A stretch of DNA of 64,000 nucleotides from Planctomycetota bacterium (GTDB lineage: Bacteria > Planctomycetota > Phycisphaerae > Phycisphaerales > UBA1924). Where the stretch lies: NCBI GenBank assembly GCA_023432465.1, contig JAEYUO010000072.1, positions 71,384 to 135,383 on the forward strand. Direction: 5' to 3'. Position numbers and translations under genes: made by a program. The first letter of the stretch is position 1. The number at the start of each line of letters is the position of its first letter. Shown one piece after another: positions 1 through 9,062 of this stretch. The notes beneath the pieces were generated by a model. That model was not told the DNA's origin. It ran no database searches and saw nothing but the letters and a program-made list of their open reading frames with translations.

Positions 1-395
1 GTGCCCAGCAGGACGGCCGCGATGACGACCGATCGCTCGAGCTGCACCCCGATGAGATCCTGCCCTCCAAGCGGTGGCGCGAGGTAGACAAGCAGGAACC
101 ACAACTGAAACACCACCGTCACCAGCCGGAAAGTCTCGATCGCTCCGGGATGGTCACGTACGATCCGTTCGCTCATCCCGTCGCGCAGGACCCAGCCCAT
201 CGCCGCCGCGCCGATCACATTCGGAATCGCGAAGACCACCCAGCCCATGATGCCGTAGTCTCGCACGAGCAGCACCGGCAGGAACATGCCGATGCACCAG
301 GTCCAGGAGCACGCGAGATACGCGGCCCACAGAATGACATCCAGCCACACGGCCCGCGGCGAACCCGGAGATGGACTTGGCACGAGCTGAATCAC
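1..395 (-). CDS. Membrane protein, partial (3' end beyond window)
   Basis: The gene starts at a GTG and runs off the left edge, leaving 131 codons visible. After a short proline- and serine-rich start the protein shows at least three hydrophobic helices, at about residues 17-35, 40-58 and 80-96, separated by a short charged loop (MSERIVRD). This indicates an inner-membrane protein, possibly a transporter of the sodium:solute symporter type, but the visible part carries no diagnostic motif and I do not assign a family. There is no SD sequence. A TACACT hexamer ends 6 nt before the GTG, which suits a leaderless transcript and supports this start. The DUF4442 gene ends just upstream on the same strand. 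Confidence 0.6.
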   Translation of the reverse strand, partial: MIQLVPSPSPGSPRAVWLDVILWAAYLACSWTWCIGMFLPVLLVRDYGIMGWVVFAIPNVIGAAAMGWVLRDGMSERIVRDHPGAIETFRLVTVVFQLWFLLVYLAPPLGGQDLIGVQLERSVVIAAVLLG

Positions 396-410
396 GCGGC
401 GAGTGTATCG

Positions 411-1154
411 TCAATCCGCACCGGACTCGGGCTTGGAGTCGGACTTCCGCTCGGCCTTGTTCTTGTGATGGGCCTTTGGCGTGACGTGGAAGGTCGCGCT
501 GCACCGGCCGACCCGTCGCTCGCGTTCGGGCGTGCTGCCGAGCTTGCCCGCCTTGCCGATGATCTGAACGATGTCCAGATCGACCGTGATGTTGAACTCG
601 CCCTTGTGTGCAAGCAGGGCCTGCAGGTCTTCCTTGGGAGTGATGCGATAGAGCGCGGGACCGAAGCACGGGCGGAGGAAGCGGTAGGTGAGCTCTTTGC
701 AGACCACGGTGTAGTCCCCACCGCACACGCCAAAGACATACATCCCGCCCGCGATTTCTGAGTTTCCCAGGAGTGCGGCGCCGGCCATCGCGTTGTACCA
801 GTTGCGGTTGAACCGGCGGAACGGCAGCACCGCCTGGAACGTGTTCCCATCCATCCGCTTCATCTTGATGCCGCTGCGGAAGGCAAAGGGGAGCCAGATC
901 AGGCTGCACACGCGGTGCCAGAAGTTGTTCCGGGTCGAAAGTCGCGACAGGAACGCCTCGATCCGATCGTACAGCGTGACCTTGCCGCGCCCCCGGGCCG
1001 TCGGGTCTGCGATCGCGCGCTCGGAGATCTCAACCGCCGGCACTGCCGCGGCACCCGAGCCCGTCGCGGCGGCTTCTCCCGCGGTGGACGAGATCGAGTC
1101 GTCGCCATTGGCGGCGGCATCGTCGGTCCCCTGAGTTGTCGCGGTTGAACTCAC
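411..1154 (-). CDS. DUF4442 hotdog-fold protein, thioesterase-like
   Basis: A 247-residue protein. The first ~55 residues are low-complexity (Ala, Asp, Gly, Ser). The region from about residue 75 reads as a DUF4442/PaaI-type hotdog domain: a basic segment (SGIKMKRMDG), then RFNRNWYNAMAGAALLGNSE and DYTVVCKELTYRFLRP, which align by eye with the family's helix and strands. Hotdog proteins of this group are usually acyl-CoA or acyl-ACP thioesterase-like; the substrate here is unknown. The tail is Lys- and Ser-rich. I chose the GTG at 1154 because GGAGG lies 10 nt upstream. The open frame continues further upstream into the neighbouring hydrolase gene, but that part is a shadow. Confidence 0.72.
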   Translation of the reverse strand: MSSTATTQGTDDAAANGDDSISSTAGEAAATGSGAAAVPAVEISERAIADPTARGRGKVTLYDRIEAFLSRLSTRNNFWHRVCSLIWLPFAFRSGIKMKRMDGNTFQAVLPFRRFNRNWYNAMAGAALLGNSEIAGGMYVFGVCGGDYTVVCKELTYRFLRPCFGPALYRITPKEDLQALLAHKGEFNITVDLDIVQIIGKAGKLGSTPERERRVGRCSATFHVTPKAHHKNKAERKSDSKPESGAD

Positions 1155-1240
1155 CGTGTCGGATCCTCCAGAACCTTCCAGATCATATCCGATCCGGCGG
1201 CGCCTCCGGTTCGGCCCCGGTTCGATGCCGCCACGCCCGC

Positions 1241-2278
1241 TCAGGCCGGTTCCGGGATTAGGTCGAACCAGCCCTTCGCATTCGCCCGGACGCGGAAGAG
1301 CGGATCGCCCGGCTCGTGATCCAGGCAAAGCACCCAGTCGCGCGACGCAGCCTCGGTCAGCAGCCACCGTCGAGAGATCATCGATGTGTACGGTTCGACA
1401 TCGTACCCAAGCGAGTACGCCGCGCCGACGTGCGCCGCTGTCGGCATCACATCCGGCGTGAACACGATTGTTCGGCCCTTGCCGCGGGGCGCATCGGGCT
1501 CGCGGAACTTCACGGCCTGCTGCCCCCATGTATGCCCGGGGACGTTGAAGACTGTCACTCCGCCGCCGGGCCACAGGCGGCTCTCGCGAAGCTCGACGGG
1601 AGTGGGGGGGAGTTCCGCCCGATCGGGTGTGTATCCCGGCACGAACGGCCGCGGCGAGTCGACAAGGCGAATCTGCCGCTCGATGGGCAGGATGTGGTCG
1701 GGGTAGTAGGTCTTGGTCATGACGGATCGGTTGGACAGCGCATCGTGCCACTCCCGCTCCTGCACATACACAGCTGCATTGGGAAACGTGAGCTTGCACC
1801 CGCCGCGGGCGGTCGAACCGCCGCCGCCATCTTCGCCGCGCCAGTCAGGAGCTTCGCCATCGCGGCAGAGCCGGGTCAGCCCGCCGGCGTGATCAAAGTG
1901 CAGATGTGAGACGACAACCGCCTCGACCGATTCCGGAGCAACGCCGATCTCGGTCAGCGCGGTGAGGATCGACCTGTCCTCGAGATCGAAGACCGCTCGC
2001 ATCTTGGCGTCGAGCTTGTCTCCGGTTCCGACCTCGATGAGGATGCGAGCGGGAGCATCCGCCGGGCCGTCGTCCACCCGATCGAGCAGCAGGCAGTTGT
2101 GCTGGACCGTGATCCGGTCGAGATCGTCGAACTTCACCTGGCGCGACCACACAACGCGAGGAATCAGGCCGAACATCGAGCCGCCATCGAGCTTGAACTG
2201 CCCGGCACGTAGGAGTCGGAAGCTGTAGCGGGGCTCGCGGGGTGAGTCGGCGGCGGGGCTCGGGGCTGTCTCGGTCAT
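1241..2278 (-). CDS. MBL-fold metallo-hydrolase
   Basis: A 345-residue metallo-beta-lactamase-fold hydrolase. The metal-binding signature SHLHFDHAGG lies near residue 135, followed by a later PGHTWGQ histidine and an LDHEPGD segment near the C terminus. Together these give the usual two-metal HxHxDH site. The layout resembles lactonase/AttM-type members, but the substrate cannot be read from sequence. The start at 2278 was chosen because it sits 8 nt after the stop of the upstream barrel gene and has GAGG just ahead of it, so the two are probably co-transcribed. An in-frame extension further upstream would overlap that gene and is unlikely. Confidence 0.8.
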   Translation of the reverse strand: MTETAPSPAADSPREPRYSFRLLRAGQFKLDGGSMFGLIPRVVWSRQVKFDDLDRITVQHNCLLLDRVDDGPADAPARILIEVGTGDKLDAKMRAVFDLEDRSILTALTEIGVAPESVEAVVVSHLHFDHAGGLTRLCRDGEAPDWRGEDGGGGSTARGGCKLTFPNAAVYVQEREWHDALSNRSVMTKTYYPDHILPIERQIRLVDSPRPFVPGYTPDRAELPPTPVELRESRLWPGGGVTVFNVPGHTWGQQAVKFREPDAPRGKGRTIVFTPDVMPTAAHVGAAYSLGYDVEPYTSMISRRWLLTEAASRDWVLCLDHEPGDPLFRVRANAKGWFDLIPEPA

Positions 2279-2285
2279 GGCGGCC

Positions 2286-3314
2286 TCAGAATCGGAACGC
2301 GGCTGTGAACCCAACGAATCCGGTGGGGTCGGTGTTGTCCTGGGCGATCTCGTTTCCGTCGGCATCGTCGAGAGTCAACTCCTGCCAGACAATTGCGCCA
2401 CCATAGAGGTTGAATGACATGCCGGGCGTGGGCTTCCAGGTGAATCCCGCGATGACAGGCATGCGTTCGTCGCGGGCGATGCCGTCGGGGATCGGCGCAT
2501 CGTCCGAAAGCCGATAGTCGCGCGGCTCCCATGATGTCCCGATTGAGAACGACCATTCCTCATCCAGCATGGCGGTGAGCCTGAGGCCGATCCCCGGACC
2601 AGAGGTCGCGAGCGTGACGCGCGGGGTCACACGCCACTCAAAGCCCAGAATGGGGAGGAATAGCGCATTGTCCTCGATGCGGGTCTTGGCCTGAAAGCCG
2701 GCGGTGAGGGCGAAGTCCTGGTTGAACGCATACCGCGCGCCGACATAGCCGCCGTACGTGGCCGAATCGCTGACATCCGCATCGGACTCGCCCGCAAGCT
2801 CGACGATTCCGCCGGCGAGGATGCCCCATTGCTGATTGATCGCATAGAAGAAGCCGGGCGCGACACGGAATCGGTACACATCGTTGAACGGGTCGGCGAA
2901 GAGCCCCGCCGAGGAGCCGGAGTCGAACGAGTACCACGAGGCCTCAAAGTCCGTGTTGAGCGAGAGCTTGAGCCGATCCGAGACTGGAAAGCCGAGGTCG
3001 ACGATCAGGCCCGTGCGTGTCACCGAGACATCCGTGGGAGAGTCGTCGAGCGAGGATTCGAAGGCGTACTCGAACCTCGGGCGGACCTCGAAGGTCAGTT
3101 TGTCGCCCCACGCAGACGGCCGCGGCACGAACTGCGTCGGGCTCTCTACCGGCGGCACGGTCGCTCGATCCGCGGGTTCCTGTGCCGCGGGCGGTGCGGG
3201 CGACTCCGTGTTGGCAGGCGGTTGAGTCTGTGCCCCCGAGACGCCGATGATTGCGCCAACTGCCAGTGCGGCGCCAAGGGATGGAATGAATCGGTTCAAG
3301 GTCGTGTTCCTCAT
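2286..3314 (-). CDS. Outer-membrane beta-barrel protein
   Basis: A 342-residue predicted outer-membrane protein. The N terminus is a signal peptide (basic MRNTTLNR, then a hydrophobic stretch ending near VSGAQ). A Pro/Ala/Glu-rich linker to about residue 65 follows, then alternating amphipathic strands rich in aromatic and small residues (for example LTFEVRPRFEYAF and TLATSGPGIGLRLTAML). The last residues, GFTAAFRF, end in the C-terminal Phe typical of BAM-assembled barrels. No transport substrate can be assigned. It is the first gene of a probable two-gene unit with the MBL hydrolase downstream. No strong SD is visible at this start. Confidence 0.72.
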   Translation of the reverse strand: MRNTTLNRFIPSLGAALAVGAIIGVSGAQTQPPANTESPAPPAAQEPADRATVPPVESPTQFVPRPSAWGDKLTFEVRPRFEYAFESSLDDSPTDVSVTRTGLIVDLGFPVSDRLKLSLNTDFEASWYSFDSGSSAGLFADPFNDVYRFRVAPGFFYAINQQWGILAGGIVELAGESDADVSDSATYGGYVGARYAFNQDFALTAGFQAKTRIEDNALFLPILGFEWRVTPRVTLATSGPGIGLRLTAMLDEEWSFSIGTSWEPRDYRLSDDAPIPDGIARDERMPVIAGFTWKPTPGMSFNLYGGAIVWQELTLDDADGNEIAQDNTDPTGFVGFTAAFRF

Positions 3315-3362
3315 TGAGCTTGATGCCGTGTGTGCAAATCAGGGAGCGGGTTCTCCGCGGGG

Positions 3363-5495
3363 TCAACCCCGCATCCGCCAAGCGTACACGAACCACTCGA
3401 CCGTGAGCGGGAAGAGCGCCGCAAGGATGAACCAGTGCCACACTTCCCGCGGTCCGCCGTTTTGGCCATCCGAAACACCCCCTCCCGATGGGGCAGCGCT
3501 TTGGGCCAGCAGCGGCTGCAAAAGGCTCTCGCGTTCACTCGCGAGGTTGATGACCGCGACTCCCGGCGATGCCGGCCTGCCATCGGTCGTTTTGAGCACG
3601 TACACGCCGGCCCGCTCGAATGGACCGACTCGAACGCTCCGACTGGCCGCGCCATTGCCCGGGAGCTGAAACTCGGTATCCAACGGGCCAGTCGCGATGA
3701 TGCCCCGGGATTCGTCCGGCACCTCCACGGAAACCGTGTCAATCGTGGAACGGCTCGTCGATGCCGCGTGTGGACCATCGGCGCCCACGCTGAAGTACTG
3801 GATCGTGTTCCCGATGAACAGCGGGAACGACACATCCGGTCCCCAGTTCGAGCGTGCCAGGTCGAACGACACGACGATGCGAGGGATCGCTCTGTTGGCC
3901 GTCGAGCGGTGGGACACTTCAACGATCAGTGGGCCGTTCGTGCCTTCTGCGAGCGGCACCACCGAAGCGATGGGCGGGGCCGAGGCAGGCGGCGGCACCG
4001 ATCGAATGCTCATCCCGGGCGCGACCAGCAACGTGTCCAGGCTGACATACTGCAGTGACGGGTGGTCACGCTCCCACGAGAGCGCTCTGGAAGACCCCAT
4101 CTCTGCTGGAGCGATCACCGTCAGGCCAACCTGCGGAAGCCCTGCGCCAAAGCTCAACGTCGGGACGCTCGGCAGCGTGTCCCCCGGCGCCTCGACGCGG
4201 TCGAACACGATGATGTCGGCGCCCACCCAGGGGCTGGGTGCTGTCGTCCACCCAGGAGTATCCGGATTCGGCCGGACATCGCTCGCGGCGATCACCCTCA
4301 GGCTTGCAGGCTCTGCCGCATCCAAGGCCTGCAGGAGGAAGACATCCGCCTCGGGCGCGGTCGCGGGCGGCTGCGGGTCCGGCACCACCACCAGAACACG
4401 CGGCCGCCACAGAGGCGAGATCACGATGCCCGCCGCATCATCCGCAGCGAGCGTGTCCGGTCTTGAGATCGAGACCAGCAGCGTGCGTGCCTGCGTGCTT
4501 GGCGAAGGCCGAATCGAGAAGATCGCGGCGGCTTCTCCCGGCACGGTGAGCCCATCGGCATCCAGCGTCGCGCCCGGCACCTTCACGCTCCCGACACCTC
4601 CGGAGGGGAGCTGTCCGTCGACCGTGCAGCGGGTTGCCAGCATCACGTCCGTCGGTCCGGAGTTGATCAACCTCGCAAAGACTCGAATCACTTCCTGGTC
4701 ATCGATGTCGTAGACCGCGCTCACGGCGACGATACCGACATTGTCGATCCGAGGATCGAGGGGCTCCGTCACCGGCAGCGGAGCAATGTTCAGTACTATC
4801 GGATTCAGCCCGCGTCTTTGAAGGGGTGTGGGAGGGATCACCACGCCGTCGGTGATGAGGTACACCGTCGGCTTCGCGGCCAGCCCGTCATCACCGGCCG
4901 ACGCCTCCACCGTCATCGCATCGATGAGCCGGAGCGCCGCTGCGAGATCATCGGGTTGGTCGGTCGGGGAGATTGCGTCGACGGCTTCTCGCAAGGCCCG
5001 CAAATCCGGTGTAAACGCGGTGAGTGCGCGTGGTGTCGCGGCCATGGACATGACCAGGCAACGCGGCCTCGCGCCCCCTGCGCCGGACCGCCCGATCGCG
5101 TCGATCAGCTCGTTTGCCCGACGCTTCGCCGCATCAAGCCGACTCCGGGGCGGTCCTTCGGGCGAAGCGGGAGGGAGGTCCGTGGCGTTCATGGAAGCGG
5201 AGCGATCGATGATGATGACCACCCGCTCGCCGACAACCCCGCCTTCGCCCATGGCCGGTCTTGCGACCGCGAGAAGGAAGCACGCGAGTGTGACCAGATG
5301 AAGCAGGAGCAACCAGGACCAGCGGAGCATCCGAAGCGGCACATTGACCTGCAGGTCCTGAGCCGCCTGCTCCCACAGCAGGGTCGAGCTCACCCGGATC
5401 GGGCGACGGCGCAGTTTCAGGAGATACAGCGCGAGAAGAAGCGGCACTGCGACGGCCGCGCCGATGATCCCCGCCATCGGAGCCAGAAAGGTCAT
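3363..5495 (-). CDS. BatA/VWA domain membrane protein
   Basis: A 710-residue protein with the aerotolerance-type layout. An N-terminal BatA segment holds two membrane helices (about residues 8-27 and 58-80), with the LKLRRRPIRVSSTLLWE signature between them. It is followed by a von Willebrand A domain whose MIDAS motif is DRSAS, near residue 96. A long periplasmic region of beta-sandwich character comes next, and a C-terminal helix (HWFILAALFPLTVEWFVYAW) ends in RMRG. Such proteins usually work with MoxR ATPases and DUF58 proteins, none of which is in view. Its ATG overlaps the stop of rlmE by 4 nt, so translation is probably coupled. Confidence 0.82.
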   Translation of the reverse strand: MTFLAPMAGIIGAAVAVPLLLALYLLKLRRRPIRVSSTLLWEQAAQDLQVNVPLRMLRWSWLLLLHLVTLACFLLAVARPAMGEGGVVGERVVIIIDRSASMNATDLPPASPEGPPRSRLDAAKRRANELIDAIGRSGAGGARPRCLVMSMAATPRALTAFTPDLRALREAVDAISPTDQPDDLAAALRLIDAMTVEASAGDDGLAAKPTVYLITDGVVIPPTPLQRRGLNPIVLNIAPLPVTEPLDPRIDNVGIVAVSAVYDIDDQEVIRVFARLINSGPTDVMLATRCTVDGQLPSGGVGSVKVPGATLDADGLTVPGEAAAIFSIRPSPSTQARTLLVSISRPDTLAADDAAGIVISPLWRPRVLVVVPDPQPPATAPEADVFLLQALDAAEPASLRVIAASDVRPNPDTPGWTTAPSPWVGADIIVFDRVEAPGDTLPSVPTLSFGAGLPQVGLTVIAPAEMGSSRALSWERDHPSLQYVSLDTLLVAPGMSIRSVPPPASAPPIASVVPLAEGTNGPLIVEVSHRSTANRAIPRIVVSFDLARSNWGPDVSFPLFIGNTIQYFSVGADGPHAASTSRSTIDTVSVEVPDESRGIIATGPLDTEFQLPGNGAASRSVRVGPFERAGVYVLKTTDGRPASPGVAVINLASERESLLQPLLAQSAAPSGGGVSDGQNGGPREVWHWFILAALFPLTVEWFVYAWRMRG

Positions 5496-6247
5496 TCTGC
5501 GGACCCTTGTCCTGAACTCTTCTGGCCCGCGCCGCTGGACCGGCCCGGCACGGGGGGCTTCGCGCTCGGCGCAGTTGCTCCGGCGGAACCGACGGACTCT
5601 TCAGAGGCCTTTGTGGCCTGCGCGGGCGATGCCGGCGGCGGGCGGAACCCCTTGGCGACGATGAACATCTCCCGCGAGGCGTCGCGGCTGGCCTCGGGCT
5701 TCAGCCCCTTCACCTCCGCGAACAGTTTCTGCGACTCACGGAGCAGGGCCGGATACTCCTCTCCCTCAAACACCTTCATGACCAGGTGGCCACCCCGCCT
5801 CAGTACCGCCGGGCAGAGCTCCAGCACGCGACGGCACAGCGCGACCGAGCGGAAATGGTCCCCCGAGCCTCCACCGCCGCCCTCGGTGTTGGGGGCCATG
5901 TCGGAGATGACCACATCGAACGCGGCCTTTTTGCCGGTTGATCCGGCCAGCAGATCCGCAGCGGTGAGCCTGAAGACATCCCCGACATGGGCGTGAACGT
6001 TGGGCGGCAGCGTGATCTCGACCGGCTTGAGGTCCACCCCCACCACGACACCCTTGCCGCCGACGCACTCGGATGCCACTTGCAGCCACGAACCGGGCGC
6101 ACACCCAAGGTCCAGCACCCGGTCCCCTTTACGCAGCACCTGGCGACGCTGGTTGATCTCTTTGAGCTTGTACGCCGACCGCGCGGCATACCCCTCCTCC
6201 TTGGCCTGCTTGAAGAACCGATCGTGGAGTTTTCGAGCTTCGCCCAT
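5492..6247 (-). CDS. rlmE: 23S rRNA 2'-O-methyltransferase RlmE/FtsJ
   Basis: A 251-residue S-adenosylmethionine-dependent methyltransferase that in E. coli methylates U2552 of 23S rRNA. Visible features are the family N terminus (FFKQAKEEGYAARSAYKL), the SAM motif DLGCAPGSW, DVVISDMAPN with the catalytic Asp, and a HLVMKVFEGEE lysine, which together give the K-D-K-E pattern. The C-terminal ~45 residues form a low-complexity Pro/Ser/Gly tail beyond the usual ~210-residue length. I chose the ATG at 6247 (MGEARKLHD). It has no SD but has TACGAT 8 nt upstream. It is divergent from the exoribonuclease gene and overlaps the VWA gene start at its end. Confidence 0.9.
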   Translation of the reverse strand: MGEARKLHDRFFKQAKEEGYAARSAYKLKEINQRRQVLRKGDRVLDLGCAPGSWLQVASECVGGKGVVVGVDLKPVEITLPPNVHAHVGDVFRLTAADLLAGSTGKKAAFDVVISDMAPNTEGGGGGSGDHFRSVALCRRVLELCPAVLRRGGHLVMKVFEGEEYPALLRESQKLFAEVKGLKPEASRDASREMFIVAKGFRPPPASPAQATKASEESVGSAGATAPSAKPPVPGRSSGAGQKSSGQGSAE

Positions 6248-6255
6248 GTCGGCAC

Positions 6256-6302
6256 ATCGTAGTGCCACATCGGGCCTGTCCGGGCGGGTGTGCACCTACG
6301 AT
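6256..6302. promoter_or_regulatory. Divergent promoter pair with two TACGAT -10 boxes
   Basis: The gap between rlmE and the exoribonuclease gene holds the same hexamer, TACGAT, on both strands: on the minus strand at 6261-6256 and on the plus strand at 6297-6302. The minus copy lies 8 nt before the rlmE ATG, which would make a leaderless or nearly leaderless message. The plus copy would start a short leader that includes the AAGGAG ribosome site at 6321. No clear -35 elements are visible. Confidence 0.45.
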
Positions 6303-6331
6303 GGAAGACGACGGTACTTCAAGGAGACTCG

Positions 6332-7375
6332 ATGCCCAGCGCCACCGATCAATCCGCACCCGCCACGCCCTCCCGCCGCTGCATCGCGCAGTTCGCCCCC
6401 TCCGAACGCATCGAAGGGACGTTTGCGATCAGCAACGCCCAGCTCGGCCGGACAAAGCAGGACAAGGCATTCCTCAAGTGCCTCATCAGCGACAAAACAG
6501 GCCAGCTCCCGGCACGCATGTGGTCGATCGACCCCGAGTACTTCAAACGGCTCCCGACCGACGGATTCGTCTGGCTTGAGGGCGAGACCCAACCCTACCA
6601 GGGCGAGTTGCAGCTCATCATTCAGAACATTGAGGCCGTCGAGCCAACGCCGGAGATGCTCCGAGAGTTGATCCCCTGCTCCGCGCGGGACCCGGAGGAG
6701 ATGTTCAAGGAGCTCACCGCGATCCTGGGCACGCTGACTCACCCGGCCGCACGCGCGCTCGCCGGCATCTACCTCGCCGATGAACAGTTGATGGACGCGT
6801 TCAAGCGATGCCCCGCCGCCAAGAGCATGCACCACGCCTACCTCGGCGGCCTGCTCGAACACACGCTGAGCCTCCTCAACCTCGCCAACGTCGTCTGCCC
6901 GCTGTACCCGAAAGTCAGCCGCGATGTGGTGCTGCTCGGTCTGTTCCTGCATGATCTGGGCAAGACTCGGGAACTGGTGTACGACCGCAGCTTCTCGTAC
7001 AGCGATCGCGGCGAACTGATCGGCCACATCGTCGAGGGCACGATCATGCTGCACGACAAGGCCCAGCAGGTGATGCGGGCGACGGGCCAGCGGCTGCCCC
7101 GGAACCTGGTCCTCGTGCTTCAGCACATCATTCTCTCGCACCACGGTGTGCCGGAGTTCGGCGCGGCGAAGATCCCCATGAGCCCCGAAGCGATCCTGGT
7201 CTCGATGCTCGACAACCTCGATGCCAAGATGTTCATGGCCCTCACCGCTGCGAGGCCGGACCGGGCCGTTTCCGATGCGGCAGACCAGACCGGTGAGACG
7301 CTCCGCGGCAACTTTACCGAAAAGCAGTGGGCGCTCGAAACCAAGCTCTTCCGGCCGGATCCGCTCGCGGATTGA
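6332..7375 (+). CDS. YhaM-type 3'-5' exoribonuclease (OB fold + HD domain)
   Basis: A 347-residue protein with the two-domain layout of YhaM/CBF1 exoribonucleases. An N-terminal OB-fold nucleic-acid-binding region (about residues 20-110: KCLISDKTGQLPARMW and WLEGETQPYQGELQLII) precedes an HD phosphohydrolase domain with HHAYLGGLLEHTLS, FLHDLGKTRE (the HD pair) and a later HHG. Members degrade single-stranded RNA or DNA from the 3' end with Mn or other divalent metals. The start is the ATG at 6332, with AAGGAG 5 nt upstream. The gene is divergent from rlmE and followed 33 nt later by the LON-domain gene on the same strand. Confidence 0.85.
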   Translation: MPSATDQSAPATPSRRCIAQFAPSERIEGTFAISNAQLGRTKQDKAFLKCLISDKTGQLPARMWSIDPEYFKRLPTDGFVWLEGETQPYQGELQLIIQNIEAVEPTPEMLRELIPCSARDPEEMFKELTAILGTLTHPAARALAGIYLADEQLMDAFKRCPAAKSMHHAYLGGLLEHTLSLLNLANVVCPLYPKVSRDVVLLGLFLHDLGKTRELVYDRSFSYSDRGELIGHIVEGTIMLHDKAQQVMRATGQRLPRNLVLVLQHIILSHHGVPEFGAAKIPMSPEAILVSMLDNLDAKMFMALTAARPDRAVSDAADQTGETLRGNFTEKQWALETKLFRPDPLAD

Positions 7376-7408
7376 TCGGGCTTCGCGACTCGTCGCAAGG
7401 GATGCACC

Positions 7409-8113
7409 ATGTCTGCCGAGACGACCGTTCAGGTGGATTTCTCCAAGCCGATGCCGCTGTTCCCGCTGGATCGGGTCGTCCTGCTGCCCCACGGCGTCGC
7501 GCCGCTCAACATCTTCGAGCCGCGCTACCGGCAGTTGGTGACCGATGCGATCGACAGTTCCGGGCTCATCGCGATGGCCGTCTTCGCGGGGACGCACTGG
7601 CGGCGTGAGTACCACGGTCGGCCCGCCGTGCGCCCGGCCGTGTGCATCGGGCACATGATGCAGCACATGAGGCAGCCCGACGGCACCTACCTTGTGATCC
7701 TGCAGGGCGTCTGCCGCGCGAAGATTGCAAGCGAACTCCCCGCCGATAGTGATCGCCTCTATCGCAGGGTGATGCTCGAGCCTGTCGGCCTCGGTGCCGA
7801 CGATTCGGAAGCGGGCTCTCTGCGCGACACGTTTGCCGATGCTCTGGAGACAGCGCCGCTCAGCGAGCTTCGAAACGCGTCATCCCTTGCGGAGCATCTC
7901 CGCGATGAGAACCTGCCCACCGCGGCCGTGCTCGAACTCGTCACGATGGTCCTGATCGACAACATCGAGACCCGATATCGCCTGCTCGCAACGGGCGAGA
8001 CCACCGAACGCGCGAAGATCGTCTCGCAGGAACTCCGCGGCATTGCCAGGCTCCTGCGCATGGCGCGACCGCAGGTCGAGCATCCCGCGCCCAAGGGTTG
8101 TAGTTGGAACTGA
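7409..8113 (+). CDS. LON substrate-binding domain protein
   Basis: A 234-residue protein that matches only the N-terminal substrate-recognition domain of Lon protease. Visible features are the opening PLFPLDRVVLLPHGVAPLNIF, the FEPRYRQLV turn and the YLVILQGVCRAKI strand, followed by a helical region. There is no AAA+ ATPase and no Ser-Lys protease domain, so it is a stand-alone LON-domain protein, a known family whose role is poorly defined (possibly substrate binding or an adaptor). An AGGGA site lies 8 nt ahead of the ATG. It lies downstream of the exoribonuclease and may be co-transcribed with it. Confidence 0.82.
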   Translation: MSAETTVQVDFSKPMPLFPLDRVVLLPHGVAPLNIFEPRYRQLVTDAIDSSGLIAMAVFAGTHWRREYHGRPAVRPAVCIGHMMQHMRQPDGTYLVILQGVCRAKIASELPADSDRLYRRVMLEPVGLGADDSEAGSLRDTFADALETAPLSELRNASSLAEHLRDENLPTAAVLELVTMVLIDNIETRYRLLATGETTERAKIVSQELRGIARLLRMARPQVEHPAPKGCSWN

Positions 8114-8248
8114 ATCAATCGCGTAAGTATCGTCAGCCAAGGCACTTACGGGACACACGTCTTGCGCGGTCTGCAACCCTCCCAGCGGTTAGTGGGTATA
8201 AACATCGGCCGCCGGGTTCTTCGTTTCGCGGCCGGAAAGGATGACACC

Positions 8249-8563
8249 ATGTCCACGACTTCTCAGTGCTCACGATCCCGTCTGCAACGAGTCGGCTGTG
8301 CGAGCCTCGCCGCCGTGTGTGCGCTCGCGGCCGCTGGCTGCAACAACGCGGCGGAGGGAACGCTTTCGGGCGCAGCCCTCGGAGCAGGGGCGGGCGCGGT
8401 GATCGGCAGCTTCTTTGGCTCCGCCGGGACCGGCGCGGCCGTTGGCGCTGTTGGCGGCGCACTCGGCGGGGGAGTCATCGGCGACCAGAACGAACGCCGG
8501 GCCTCGCAGGAGTATTCCCGCGGCCCGCGAACGTGGTCCGATTATCGCCACACCGATTGGTGA
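8249..8563 (+). CDS. Glycine-zipper lipoprotein
   Basis: A 104-residue small envelope protein. It begins with a basic N terminus and a hydrophobic segment ending in a lipobox (LAAAGC), so it is probably acylated on Cys and membrane-anchored. A run of GxxxG repeats (residues ~45-75: GAALGAGAGAVIGSFFG and similar) is typical of glycine-zipper/OmpA-associated lipoproteins. The C terminus is short and polar. The ATG at 8249 was chosen because GGAAAGG precedes it by 9 nt; a longer frame upstream lacks a ribosome site. A possible -10 box TATAAA is at 8197-8202. Function unknown beyond likely envelope structure. Confidence 0.72.
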   Translation: MSTTSQCSRSRLQRVGCASLAAVCALAAAGCNNAAEGTLSGAALGAGAGAVIGSFFGSAGTGAAVGAVGGALGGGVIGDQNERRASQEYSRGPRTWSDYRHTDW

Positions 8564-8570
8564 TTACGAC

Positions 8571-9062
8571 TTACCGAAAGGCGAGCGAACGCACCAGTTC
8601 AAGCGCGCTGCGCACGTGCCTTCCGGCACGCAGCGGCGCGTTGTAAACCAGCCGCACAATGCCCGCGGCGTCGATCACGTATGTCACCCTGCCCGCAAAC
8701 AGGCCGAACGACTTGGGCACGCCGTACAGCCGACGGACATCACCTGTTGAGTCCGACAGGAGTGTGAAGTCCAGCCGCATCGCCCCGGCAAAGCGAGCGT
8801 GCGATTCCGCCGTGTCGGAGCTCACACCGATCACTGTCGCACCAGCGTCAACGAAATCCGAGTAAGCGTCGCGGAACGCGCACGCTTCCTTCGTGCAGAT
8901 GGGTGTGAAGTTGCCGGGATAGAAGTACAGCACCGCGGGGCCCGGCACGCCATCGCGCGATCGGATCTCGGAGAATCGTCTGACGATGCCGGATTGATCC
9001 GGCAGTGCGAAGTCCGGTGCCGGATCACCCACCGCGACAGCACGATGACCCGCTTCATTCAT
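8571..9062 (-). CDS. Peroxiredoxin, bacterioferritin-comigratory (Bcp/PrxQ) type
   Basis: A 163-residue thiol peroxidase. The protein has the thioredoxin-like start GDPAPDFALPDQSG, then FYPGNFTPICTKEACAF. The first Cys of that motif is the peroxidatic residue, and the second Cys five residues later is the usual resolving Cys of PrxQ/Bcp proteins. The canonical FTPGCT reads FTPICT here. It reduces hydroperoxides using thioredoxin. The ATG at 9062 overlaps the stop of the upstream glycosyltransferase by 4 nt, so it is the last gene of the carotenoid operon as well as a plausible antioxidant partner for it. Confidence 0.87.
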   Translation of the reverse strand: MNEAGHRAVAVGDPAPDFALPDQSGIVRRFSEIRSRDGVPGPAVLYFYPGNFTPICTKEACAFRDAYSDFVDAGATVIGVSSDTAESHARFAGAMRLDFTLLSDSTGDVRRLYGVPKSFGLFAGRVTYVIDAAGIVRLVYNAPLRAGRHVRSALELVRSLAFR

